A program made the position numbers and the translations under genes. From contig CAXIPT010000006.1 in assembly GCA_964030475.1 (NCBI GenBank), forward strand, positions 2,432,234 through 2,496,233: a stretch of DNA of 64,000 nucleotides, read 5' to 3'. The notes beneath the pieces are model-generated. The model was not told where the DNA came from. It did not search any database and was given only the letters and a program-made list of their open reading frames with translations. This document shows positions 24,192-33,765 of this stretch, piece by piece; the stretch's first letter is position 1, and every line of letters starts with the position of its first letter. The stretch comes from Tethya wilhelma (Eukaryota; Porifera; Demospongiae; Tethyida; Tethyidae).

Positions 24192-25533
24192 NNNNNNNNN
24201 NNNNNNNNNNNNNNNNNNNNNNNNNNNNNNNNNNNNNNNNNNNNNNNNNNNNNNNNNNNNNNNNNNNNNNNNNNNNNNNNNNNNNNNNNNNNNNNNNNNN
24301 NNNNNNNNNNNNNNNNNNNNNNNNNNNNNNNNNNNNNNNNNNNNNNNNNNNNNNNNNNNNNNNNNNNNNNNNNNNNNNNNNNNNNNNNNNNNNNNNNNNN
24401 NNNNNNNNNNNNNNNNNNNNNNNNNNNNNNNNNNNNNNNNNNNNNNNNNNNNNNNNNNNNNNNNNNNNNNNNNNNNNNNNNNNNNNNNNNNNNNNNNNNN
24501 NNNNNNNNNNNNNNNNNNNNNGTGTGTGTGTGTGTGTGTGTGTGTGCGATTGAATCCTTGTCTACATTTTCTCTTTCAGTACGATGTTCAACTCAAGTAC
24601 AGTGGTGCTTGTTACATCTCTCCAACCCTACAACCTAGCCATTGTTACCTTGACAACTATGATGTCAGGACTCTAGCAAGGTATGTCATTTCAAGTTTAT
24701 GTATGTGTTGCCTTTCTTCCATGGAGACCTCATTGTGCTTGCAGCCACCCTGTGAGCAATGCTAGTGTGTGTGTGTTTCAAATACCCATGCAAATAAATA
24801 TCATGTGCAACTACTCTATAAACTAGTTTTCAACTGCTCTATGCATTCGCTACAAACAGTTCACACGTAACACTGGATATCTGCAATGATATTATGTTTG
24901 TTTTACACTGTATGTCAACTTTTCTCTTTCAGTCGTGAGTTCTGGGAAGCCCCTGTGTCTCCTAGTCTCTGTCTAGGAGAAGGTCACATTGGCTGCACAT
25001 TCCTCTTTGCCTTCTGTCACGACATAGCCCCCACTGTTGGCGTGGGTTGCTATGGCTCTGCCATCTGTCAGATTGCTCAGCTAGCCAACAACGACGTGGT
25101 AGAGTACAGCATGGGCAAGTTTGTGTCAAATGAGACCCACTTTGTTGAGAGTAAGTGTTGGTAGCTAAATCGATACGTATCACGCACACACACTCACAAA
25201 CATAATAGTTGCATGATCCTTAAGGGGCACTTGACCATACTCTAGTGTCCATTCCCCCCTCCCCCTCCATTTAAGGGTATATGACTAGTTTGTTTGCCGT
25301 TGACCCCTTGTGACCCCTAGCTTCTCTACTATCTTCTCTACCCATCCATTGGCCAGCAATTAGCCTATAAGAAGTTTGGTAGCAAGACAATGGCAAAGAC
25401 ACACATACGCACACACACTTGCACACACCTCAATATACATGTACGGGGGTACTTGAAATAAGCATAGTGTGTGACTGAAACTATATCAAAGTTTAAGTTT
25501 GGTTTCAAATAGTGCTATCCACAAGTGATAGTT

Positions 25534-25581
<48 letters not shown>

Positions 25582-25703
25582 TACACACACACACACCACA
25601 GGAGGGCTGCAAGTTCACTCTGGACATCATCACTTGCTTCCAGTTTGATGGTCGGGTCAAGAAACCTTCAACAGTTGGAAAAGTTGACTATGATAAAATC
25701 TAA
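21908..25703 (+). CDS. Mannose-6-phosphate receptor/ATG27-like gene, copy B, lacks transmembrane exons
   Basis: Exons seen are 1 (21908-22038, signal peptide), 2 (22423-22661), 4 (24580-24680), 5 (24933-25150) and the last exon (25602-25703, ending VGKVDYDKI and stop). Exon 2 ends in phase 1 and exon 4 needs phase 0, so an exon is missing, probably in the 330-bp gap. The three exons encoding lumenal region 3, the membrane span and the juxtamembrane segment (present in copy A at 19842-21148) are absent; a (CA)n run abuts the last exon instead. Joining copy A exons 6-8 to this last exon keeps phase and gives a NFLMLVLEGCKF junction like that of the M6P receptor tail. The family is a type I lysosomal or Golgi cargo receptor, by similarity of topology and tail; the ligand is not inferable. 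Confidence 0.65.
22836..23187. repeat. Foldback MITE in intron 2 of copy B
   Basis: The ends GGTATTGTATAGTGGGAAAT and ATTTCCCGGTATACGGTATT are inverted repeats. The interior is rich in AAATTTTCG and CGAAAATTT. It is the same family as 479-870. Confidence 0.75.
24128..24541. repeat. (CT)n and (GT)n runs around a 330-bp N gap
   Basis: A CT microsatellite leads into Ns (24192-24521) that emerge as a GT microsatellite. One receptor-like exon (the missing phase 1-to-0 exon) may be hidden here. Confidence 0.9.
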
Positions 25704-26446
25704 GTTTTAGTAGCCGACCAAAAAATTTTTTTCCTTCTTTTCTATTTAGTGCACAGTTTTGTTACAAAATACGTATACTGTCACTACTGTTGAACACAGT
25801 GGTGCTACATTAATGTAGTAGTGTTTTTGATGTATGCTTTTGTAATCTGTACACATTGTAACAGGTTGGTATAGTTACGTTGTTTCTTTGTCTTGTTAAT
25901 GTATTTTTGTGTGGAGATTTTATATTATCTTGATTATATTATATACAGCTGCTAGTGTCACATATTGTGTGGTGTTCTATTATGTTGAATTACTGGTGTT
26001 GATGTTTTTTTTTCCTTTATAGACCTGTTGAGTTTCTGTAAGCCACATGAGTACACAATGTGCACATGTGCAATGCAATGCATGTGGATTGTTGATATGC
26101 CACTACAAAAAATAGAAGATTTTCTAGTTTGCATCAAAAAAGGAAACTCATTAGGAAACATAATATTATATTATTTCCAATAGCGTAAATTTGTAAATAC
26201 ATGAAAGGCACAGCGCATATCTTTCCATAAAAACATGTGGAAATTAATAATGCCATGCCTTAATTTTCAGTATCTTCATGACGTCTGCAATTATAATAGC
26301 ATACTATTTATAATTATATTCTGTATAAAATTAAAAACTAGGTCACAGCATGATAATTATGTAACACTGAAATTATAACTACTGCCAATAATAATATTAG
26401 CAGACTAGTGAATCATGATAACATGTACTCATTCAATTCAGTATCA
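25704..26446. other. No gene seen
   Basis: AT-rich spacer between the 3' ends of the receptor-like gene (plus) and the amidase (minus). Both 3' UTRs probably lie here. I see no repeats worth naming. Confidence 0.5.
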
Positions 26447-29400
26447 TCATGTGTAGACATCGTATGACTCCATGCCATAGTGGAGAGGGTCCATGAGAGT
26501 GGTGTAGGTGGTGAGGCTGTTCCTGAGAGGCCACGTGGACAAGATGGAGTAGAGTCCCTCCACGGTGGCTGCGGCCTCCTGGCCCACTGACTGCATGTAG
26601 AGGTCACCATAGAAACGCCTATTGTCATCGGTTTCTGGCTGCTTCCAGTGATCCTAATAAATCATGTTAATCATGTCAATCTTTATGGTGATTAGCCGGC
26701 ACTATGTGGGGCATTGAGGCAGCTGGTGCGTGATGACCTTTCAATGGCAAGTATCCTCTAGATTTATGCATACTCATCAATTAGCCATTACATAGTTATA
26801 TTTATGACACAGTAAACTATCATTTTTATGATCTTGTACAGGCTCATCAAGTTGCTATGTTAGGGATCTTTAGAAAAGTGGTAGATTCTTTGACCAAATT
26901 TACATAGCACTATAAAACAAATGATATTAGGATGTTTTGGCTCGTGAACCTTTGTCAGCTATTGACACCTAGCCTCATTCCCAGGCTCTTCTCTCAGCGT
27001 CAAAATAAGGAATTCAGCTACAGGCTTTATTACAGAAGAAATACCGTAAACGTGGAAATATTGGTTCGTACATTAAATTTGGCGATTTGGCGATCGGCTC
27101 GGAAATCGCCAAATTTAATGCACCGCCAATATTTCGTCATACATATAATTCTGCGAGTGTTCAGTCAATGACTGCCAAATTTAAAACCACCAATATTTTT
27201 GTTGGGGGCAGCCAGACCAAAAACTCCAAATTAAATGACCGCCATATTTCCACGTTTACGGAATATACTTTTAATGAGGCTACAGCTAGTGATCTAGGAT
27301 TGTATACTAGTTATCATCCATCTTAAACCCATCTACAATGTTACATCATGGTGCATTTCTTACATAGTTTGTCTCCAGCAGGTACCAACTGTTAGGTCTC
27401 TCCTCCACTGACACATTCAGCCTGAGAAAGCTCCTCCTCATGAGCTCAAAGTTCCTGTCCCTGGTCAGAACAGCACCATGGTTGGGCTGGGAGCCGGCCG
27501 TGATGAAGTAGACCGGTGCAGTGAGAGGGGACTTCTGAAGGAGCTTGATGGCCTCCTCGTATGATGTCGCAGTAGTGAGGACCTAGAGGCCGAGGGGAGG
27601 GAAGAGGGAGAAGGTACGTTGTGTGCGTAGGGGGATTGAATGGAACACGTTGTCAGTAAAAATTACATGATCAAGATAATATTGCTGGTAAGCACATAGT
27701 GGTCCACATGCACACATTATATAGTGGGGGGCACTTGATGCATGGTCGAGTGCCGCACACTTATGGGCATGTAACTGTTATGTTTGCACATATAGTTATA
27801 GTCTCTCTCGTGGGGACAAGCTAAGGCTTCCACTTCAAATTTTGTGGTAGTTTGTGGTGCTTAGATATCACACAATGTATCATTATTGAATTAAGCATGT
27901 TCACAACAGGAACACAATTGAGTATTCACTTATGACAGCTAGGGATAAAAATATAGCTCAAGGTATTAATTGGGTATTCACCTACAATAATAATAAGTTA
28001 GCTGTAGCTGCATACACACAGGGTGACCTTTACCTCTCTAACAAGATGTGTGGGACTCCAGGCGTGCCTCACGAGGGCTTCCAGGGCATCGACCACGGGA
28101 CTTCCTCCGAGAGATCTCTCGTTGACGGAGATGGAGAACCCTCCTCTGCTCATGCCAGTCAGGATACCAACAAACCCCACAGTGACATCACCAGTGAAGA
28201 GAAGCCGACTGCCCTTTACAAAATCAACCTTTAAAATACACAATAGAGTAAAAGTTGCAGAAATAAAGCATTGTTTTCAGTAAGCGTAATTGCAAAAAGG
28301 CTAACAATAAGCATTGTCAACAAAACACTATGTGTTTACAAAGCTCAATAGAGCTTGTAAAACCTCAGAAGGTGACGTGCAGCAACCGCCAAGAATGCAG
28401 AAAATTGGATTCACTACTTGTATATCTTAAACTTGTCAATGAAGGCTTGCATGTGTATGAAGCTATACTGGTACTATAGCTGCTGTTGGTCTACAATCTA
28501 TATACCTGTACAGTGAGGTTCCTGGTCTCATCAGGAAGATTCCAGTCCAGGTTCCTCCCATGGAAGATGTTGCCTGATGGGTCTTGAGCTACTATAGAAG
28601 TGCAAGCCATACCACCATTGTATGGAGTGGTGAAGTTACCAGTGGTGTTAGGATGGCCACCACCAAACTGTGTGTGTGTGTGTGTGTGTGCGTGTGTGTG
28701 TGTGTGTGTGTGCATGTGACACATGTGTACATGTATTTTTTTCCACAAAACAAATCATTCCTCTCACCTTTCTCAACTCGTAAGCAAAGTTGAGTCCCAC
28801 AATGATGCCCAAATCAATCTCCAGGTAGTCTGCAATGGCCTTCATCTCCTGACCTAGCTCACCAAGATACCCATCCAAGTCACCCATCAACTTGTCAAGG
28901 AGAGCACGGACTTCTTTGGGAACCTAACATAGATAGATAGACAATTAGGAACAAATTATACAGATTCTGATATCTTGAAGCAGATGAAGTGTCCACTAGC
29001 TGAAGAATGCATTGGAGTAATTTTTTTCCTTGATCAAATTCTTGCTAATGTACAAGCAAAGGAACTGTACGTCAACTAGCTAGCTATAGCACAAGCTACT
29101 TAGAAAGATTGATACTGAAATGATTAGAGTGCTGTTAATATATGAATTGTCCTCTCAGTTTGAAGTTTTCAGTGATGTCAATTACATATGTACACTGAAT
29201 GGTACGCCCATTGCTTACACAGTAACTTTGATATTCTAAGTTAATATTAATTTTTACCTCCTGGTCGAAGTACTTTACCATGAGTGGAGCTGATGACTTG
29301 TAGACTGACAGTAGAGGGACCCATCTCTTGTCTGGAGGCAGTGAAAGGTCCACAGTGTACTTCTTCATAGGCACAGCACCAGGCGGGATGCTACAGCTGA

Positions 29401-29449
29401 CCAGTGCGGGCACCAGCAGGCAAACTAAAACTAGAAGTGATTGAGACAT
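26447..29449 (-). CDS. NAAA: NAAA/acid ceramidase-type amidase
   Basis: Six exons (29258-29449, 28768-28923, 28506-28667, 28034-28228, 27364-27582, 26447-26653), all phase 0, give 376 residues; human NAAA is about 359. There is a signal peptide (LLVLVCLLVPALVSC). The N-terminal nucleophile Cys is at residue 138 in GGMACTSIVAQDPSGNIFHG, followed by GRNLDW; ETNYDHWK and the NSLTTYTTLMDP tail are also family hallmarks. These lysosomal Ntn hydrolases self-cleave at the Cys and hydrolyse N-acylethanolamines (NAAA) or ceramide (ASAH1). The residues before the Cys include an extra glycine/asparagine-rich stretch (GGGHPNTTGNFTTP) absent from human NAAA. It is divergently paired with sulfatase 1 across 111 bp. 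Substrate preference cannot be told from sequence. Confidence 0.9.
27041..27268. repeat. MITE in last intron of the amidase
   Basis: The ends TACCGTAAACGTGGAAATAT and ATATTTCCACGTTTACGGAA are inverted repeats. The interior contains the palindromic AAATTTGGCGATTTGG / CCAAATTTAATG motif. A related interior is seen at 47160-47405. Confidence 0.8.
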
Positions 29450-29560
29450 GACCTTGTGCTGAATATGGAAAAGAAGGAGGGGCTAAATTAAAGAGGGCGT
29501 GTTACCTTAGCGTCATGTGATTAGCTTAGCTTGCAAGAAAACAAGACTGAGCATTGAAGT
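29450..29560. promoter_or_regulatory. Divergent promoter, amidase and sulfatase 1
   Basis: 111 bp separate the two oppositely oriented start codons. The segment (GGGGCTAAATTAAAGAGGGC and GCGTCATGTGATTAGC) recurs almost unchanged at 31847-31930 upstream of sulfatase 2. CATGTGA and TGACGC-like words are candidate factor sites. No TATA box is clear. Confidence 0.65.
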
Positions 29561-31108
29561 ATGGGTATTAATAAACTGCTTCTCGTTTTCTGGTTGTATA
29601 TAACCGTGACTTCAAGTTGGGGAGTGGTGGATGCATCTCTTCATCAAGGACAAGAAGCTGTAAACGTCTTCAAGAGTTCACAGGATTCCAGTCTTCCCAA
29701 CATAGTGTTCATGATGGCTGATGACTTGGGCTATGGAGATGTGGGCTACAATGGAGGCAATGCTGAGACTCCTCATTTGGATGAAATGGCAGCTGGACCC
29801 AACACAGTTCATCTCACACGATACTACAGTGGAGGGCCAGTGTGTTCTCCCACAAGAGGAACAGTACTCACTGGAAGAAATCACAACAGATACTGTGTAT
29901 GGTCTGCAAATGCAGGAGGAGGAACTGCTGATTTTGTCAGACCAGAAAAGATGCCTTTGCCGCCAACTGAAATCACAGTAGCTGAGATCCTCAAGAAACA
30001 TGACTATCAGACTGCAATGTTTGGAAAGTGGCATCTTGGGGACTTCAAGAAGCTTCCGGAAGGAAACCAAAAGTGGCCTGTTTCTCATCCTGGGATGCAC
30101 GGGTTTGATGAGTGGTGGGCTACAGAGAGATCAGCTCAGAGCACTAACATCAACTGTGCCTGTTATAACGACACTAAACTGTGTGTTCTCGGTCATTACT
30201 CTGAAGCACCAACCTGCACCAACTACTACACTATAAAGGAAAAAGAATCACCAAAAGGATTGAAGTCATTCGACTATCCCATCAATGGTGATGACTCACA
30301 GTTCCTTGCCAGCCAACTCGATCAATATCTAGAGGAAGCAACAAAGAATAAGAAGCCATTTTTTGTCTATCTCCCGCTGCATACTGTACATATTCGTTAC
30401 ATTGCAACTGAAGGCTATATCGCACGATATGCAGCTAAGAACTTCACCCTTGATGAGATAGACTATTATGGAGCAATCACCGCAATGGATGATGCCGTGG
30501 GACAAGTGAGAGCCATCCTAAGGAAGTACGGTGTGAGCGATAATACAATGCTGTGGTTTACAAGCGACAATGGACCAGCCAAAGGTACTCCTGGAGTCAC
30601 TGCTGGATTTAGAGGGCGAAAAGCAGAACTGTTTGAAGGTGGAATACGACTGCCTGGACTTATTGAGTGGCCAGACATGATCACATCAAACAAGAAGTCA
30701 GACTACCCAGTTGTGTCTAGTGATCTTCTTCCTACTGTGTGCGATATCCTAGGAGTGTCTCCTCCCAGTGACCGACCCATTGATGGAGCATCGATATTGC
30801 CTTTCCTCAAGGGAGACAAATCTCAAAGAAATGCTTCAATCAAGTGGGCATTTGATATCGGAGGAAACTTCAATAGTGAATACCAAGCTGCTATTAGTGA
30901 CGATCAGTACAAGGTGTATGCCACGTACAAAGATGACAAGATTGTGTCTGATGGTACATATCTCTTTGACCTGCTGAACGATCCGTTTGAGACTAAGGAT
31001 CTTGCACAAGAGAAGGCCGATCTGTTTAAGAGCATGAAGGAGGAGCTGGAGAACTGGAGACAAGACGTGATAAAAAGTGCAAAGGATAAAGTGAAATGCT
31101 ACATGTGA
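29561..31108 (+). CDS. Arylsulfatase 1, intronless
   Basis: A single exon encodes 515 residues. A signal peptide (KLLLVFWLYITVTSSWG) precedes the alkaline-phosphatase-fold sulfatase domain. The metal site DD is at residues 54-55 in IVFMMADDLGYGD. The formylglycine Cys is residue 95 in GGPVCSPTRGTVLTG, matching sulfatase signature 1. Signature 2 is TAMFGKWHLG (Lys156, His158), and WFTSDNGP supplies the second metal-site pair. It should hydrolyse sulfate esters of glycans or small molecules in a lysosomal or extracellular setting after Cys activation by the formylglycine enzyme. The stop comes early (KCYM) because the duplication junction falls on the last codons; paralogues end KCYAQ or KCYGLSG. 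It is tightly similar to sulfatase 2. Confidence 0.93.
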   Translation: MGINKLLLVFWLYITVTSSWGVVDASLHQGQEAVNVFKSSQDSSLPNIVFMMADDLGYGDVGYNGGNAETPHLDEMAAGPNTVHLTRYYSGGPVCSPTRGTVLTGRNHNRYCVWSANAGGGTADFVRPEKMPLPPTEITVAEILKKHDYQTAMFGKWHLGDFKKLPEGNQKWPVSHPGMHGFDEWWATERSAQSTNINCACYNDTKLCVLGHYSEAPTCTNYYTIKEKESPKGLKSFDYPINGDDSQFLASQLDQYLEEATKNKKPFFVYLPLHTVHIRYIATEGYIARYAAKNFTLDEIDYYGAITAMDDAVGQVRAILRKYGVSDNTMLWFTSDNGPAKGTPGVTAGFRGRKAELFEGGIRLPGLIEWPDMITSNKKSDYPVVSSDLLPTVCDILGVSPPSDRPIDGASILPFLKGDKSQRNASIKWAFDIGGNFNSEYQAAISDDQYKVYATYKDDKIVSDGTYLFDLLNDPFETKDLAQEKADLFKSMKEELENWRQDVIKSAKDKVKCYM

Positions 31109-31155
31109 CACATGTGTACATTTATTTTTTCCACAAAACAAATCATTCTTCTCAC

Positions 31156-31316
31156 CTTTCTCAACTCATAAGCAAAGTTGAGTCCCACAACAATGCCCAA
31201 ATCAATCTCCAGGTAGTCTGCGATGGCCTTCATCTCCTGACCTAGCTCACCAAGATACCCATCCAAGTCACCCATCAACTTGTCAAGGAGAGCACGGACT
31301 TCTTTGGGAACCTAAC

Positions 31317-31353
<37 letters not shown>

Positions 31354-31846
31354 CTCTGACACATTGAAGCAGATGAAGTGTCCACTAGCTGAAGAATGGG
31401 AGTAATTTTATTCCTTGATCAAATTCTTGCTAATGTACAAGCACTGAAGGAACTGTACGTCAACTAGCTAGCTATAGCACAAGCCACTTAGAAAGGTTGA
31501 TACTGAAGTGATTTAATAGAGTGCTGTTAATATATGAATTGTCCTCTCAGTTTGAAGTTTTCAGTGATGTCAATTACATATGTACACTGAATGGTATGCC
31601 CATTGCTTACACAGTAACTTAACTTTAATATTCTAAGTTAATATTAATTTTTACCTCCTGGTCGAAGTACTTTACCATGAGTGGAGCTGATGACTTGTAG
31701 ACTGAAAGTAGTGGGACCCATCTTTTGTCTGGAGGTAGTGAAAGGTCCACAGTGTACTTCTTCATAGGCACAGCACCAGGCGGGATGCTACAGCTGACCA
31801 GTGCGGGCACCAGCAGGCAAACTAAAACTAGAAGTGATTGAGACAT
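31156..31846 (-). pseudogene. Duplicated amidase exons 1 and 2
   Basis: Exon 1' (31655-31846) and exon 2' (31156-31311) repeat the amidase's first two exons with intact ATG, signal peptide, donors and acceptor; exon 2' has one I-to-V difference (GIVVGLNF). Exons 3-6, including the nucleophile Cys, are not repeated. Alone it encodes an inactive fragment of about 116 residues. Because its donor is in phase 0, it could still splice to exon 3 at 28667 and act as an alternative promoter and 5' end for the real gene. Confidence 0.8.
31316..31352. repeat. (AGAT)n microsatellite
   Basis: About nine ATAG/AGAT units lie in the intron of the duplicated amidase fragment. The original intron at 28925-28940 has only about three units. 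Confidence 0.8.
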
Positions 31847-31988
31847 GACCTTGTGCTGAATATGGAAAAGAAGGAGGGGCTAAATTAAAGAGGGCGTGTT
31901 ACCTTAGCGTCATGTGATTAGCTTAGCTTGCAAGAGAATAACTGAGACCAGAGCATTGAAGCAAGAGCGAACCTTGTCAACTTACAGT

Positions 31989-33539
31989 ATGGGTATTAGT
32001 AAACTGCTTCTCGTTTTCTGGTTGTATATAACCGTGACTTCAAGGTGGGGAGTGGTAGATGCATCTCTTCATCAAGGACAAGAAGCTGCAAACGTCTTCA
32101 AGAGTTCACAGGATTCCAGTCTTCCCAACATAGTGTTCATAATGGCTGATGACTTGGGCTATGGAGATGTGGGCTACAATGGAGGCAATGCTGAGACTCC
32201 TCACTTGGATGAAATGGCAGCTGGACCCAACACAGTTCATCTCACACGATACTACAGTGGAGGGCCAGTGTGTTCTCCCACAAGAGGAACAGTACTCACT
32301 GGACGAAACCACAACAGATACTGTGTATGGTCTGCAAATGCAGGAGGAGGAACTGCTGATTTTGTCAGACCAGAAAAGATGCCTCTGCCACCAACTGAAG
32401 TAACAGTAGCTGAGATCCTCAAGAAACATGACTACCAGACTGCTATGTTTGGAAAGTGGCATCTTGGGGATTTCAAGAAGCTTCCAGAAGGAAACGAGAA
32501 GTGGCCTGTTTCTCATCCTGGGATGCACGGGTTCGATGAGTGGTGGGCTACAGAGAGATCAGCTCAGAGCACTAACATCAACTGTGCCTGTTATAACGAC
32601 ACTAAACTCTGTGTTCTTGGTCATTACTCTGAAGCACCAACCTGCACCAACTACTACACTATAAAGGAAAAAGAATCACCAAAAGGATTGAAATCGTTCG
32701 ACTATCCCATCAACGGTGATGACTCGCAGTTCCTTGCCAGCCAACTCGATCAATATCTAGAGGAAGCGACAAAGAATAAGAAGCCATTTTTTGTCTATCT
32801 CCCACTGCATACTGTACATATTCGTTACATTGCAACTGAAGGCTACATCGCACGATATGCAGCTAAGAACTTCACCCTTGATGAGATTGACTATTATGGA
32901 GCAATCACCGCAATGGATGATGCTGTGGGACAAGTGAGAGCCATCTTAAGGAAGTACGGTGTGAGTGGTAATACAATGCTGTGGTTTACAAGCGACAATG
33001 GACCAGCCAAAGGTACTCCTGGAGTCACTGCTGGATTTAGAGGACGAAAAGCAGAACTGTTTGAAGGTGGGATACGACTGCCTGGACTTATTGAGTGGCC
33101 AGACATGGTCACCGCAAACAAGAAGTCCGACTATCCAGTTGTGTCTAGCGATCTTCTTCCTACTGTGTGTGACATCCTAGGAGTGTCTCCTCCCAGCGAC
33201 CGACCCATTGATGGAGCATCGATATTGCCTTTCCTCAAGGGAGACAAATCTCAAAGAAATGCTTCAATCAAGTGGGCATTTGATATCGGAGGAAACTTCA
33301 ACAGTGAATACCAAGCCGCTATTAGTGACGATCAATACAAGGTGTATGCCACGTACAAAGACGACAAAGTTGTGCCTGATGGTACATATCTGTTTGACCT
33401 GCTGAATGATCCCTTTGAGACTAAGGATCTTGCACAAGAGAAGGCCGATCTGTTTAAGAGCATGAAGGAGGAGCTGGAGAACTGGAGACAAGACGTGATA
33501 AAGAGTGCAAAGGATAAAGTGAAATGCTACGCACAGTAA
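31989..33539 (+). CDS. Arylsulfatase 2, intronless
   Basis: The preferred start at 31989 aligns with the start of sulfatase 1 (MGISK against MGINK) and gives 516 residues. An in-frame ATG at 31914 would add 25 residues ahead of the signal peptide and is less likely. All active-site blocks are intact: ADDLGYGD, PVCSPTRGTVLTG with the formylglycine Cys at 95, GKWHLG and FTSDNGP. It differs from sulfatase 1 by only a handful of residues (for example M to I before ADD, and I to V and S to P near VVPDGTY). The C-terminus is KCYAQ. It lies in the second copy of the promoter-plus-gene unit. The role is as for sulfatase 1; subfunction cannot be told. Confidence 0.93.
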   Translation: MGISKLLLVFWLYITVTSRWGVVDASLHQGQEAANVFKSSQDSSLPNIVFIMADDLGYGDVGYNGGNAETPHLDEMAAGPNTVHLTRYYSGGPVCSPTRGTVLTGRNHNRYCVWSANAGGGTADFVRPEKMPLPPTEVTVAEILKKHDYQTAMFGKWHLGDFKKLPEGNEKWPVSHPGMHGFDEWWATERSAQSTNINCACYNDTKLCVLGHYSEAPTCTNYYTIKEKESPKGLKSFDYPINGDDSQFLASQLDQYLEEATKNKKPFFVYLPLHTVHIRYIATEGYIARYAAKNFTLDEIDYYGAITAMDDAVGQVRAILRKYGVSGNTMLWFTSDNGPAKGTPGVTAGFRGRKAELFEGGIRLPGLIEWPDMVTANKKSDYPVVSSDLLPTVCDILGVSPPSDRPIDGASILPFLKGDKSQRNASIKWAFDIGGNFNSEYQAAISDDQYKVYATYKDDKVVPDGTYLFDLLNDPFETKDLAQEKADLFKSMKEELENWRQDVIKSAKDKVKCYAQ

Positions 33540-33765
33540 CAGCTGTGGTCACAGTAAATTACATGTGTGTTTGTGTGTGTATAAGGATCTATGTGTTCTG
33601 CAATAATAATTTTTTTTATATTGATGCCATTTTCTTTAATCCACATCCTTATTGATTATCGAAGAAAAATATTATTAAGTACTAACAGTGCATCATCTTA
33701 CTGTGAGTCTTAAGCTTGCTTGTACGTGAAGCTCATGCACTTGCATAGACTAATGATGCCATTCA

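Noticed and set aside
24118..24765. 215-residue frame of SLSLSL and Xs
   Set aside because: It is an artefact of the CT repeat and gap. Only the downstream exon 24580-24680 is supported, in another frame.
29678..30100. Antisense 140-residue frame in sulfatase 1 (and equivalents in the other copies)
   Set aside because: It is repeated in each sulfatase because the sense strand is conserved. It lacks any independent coding sign.
31914..31988. Upstream ATG extending sulfatase 2 by 25 residues
   Set aside because: It would bury the signal peptide behind a charged stretch. Sulfatase 1 lacks the extension, so the start at 31989 is preferred.
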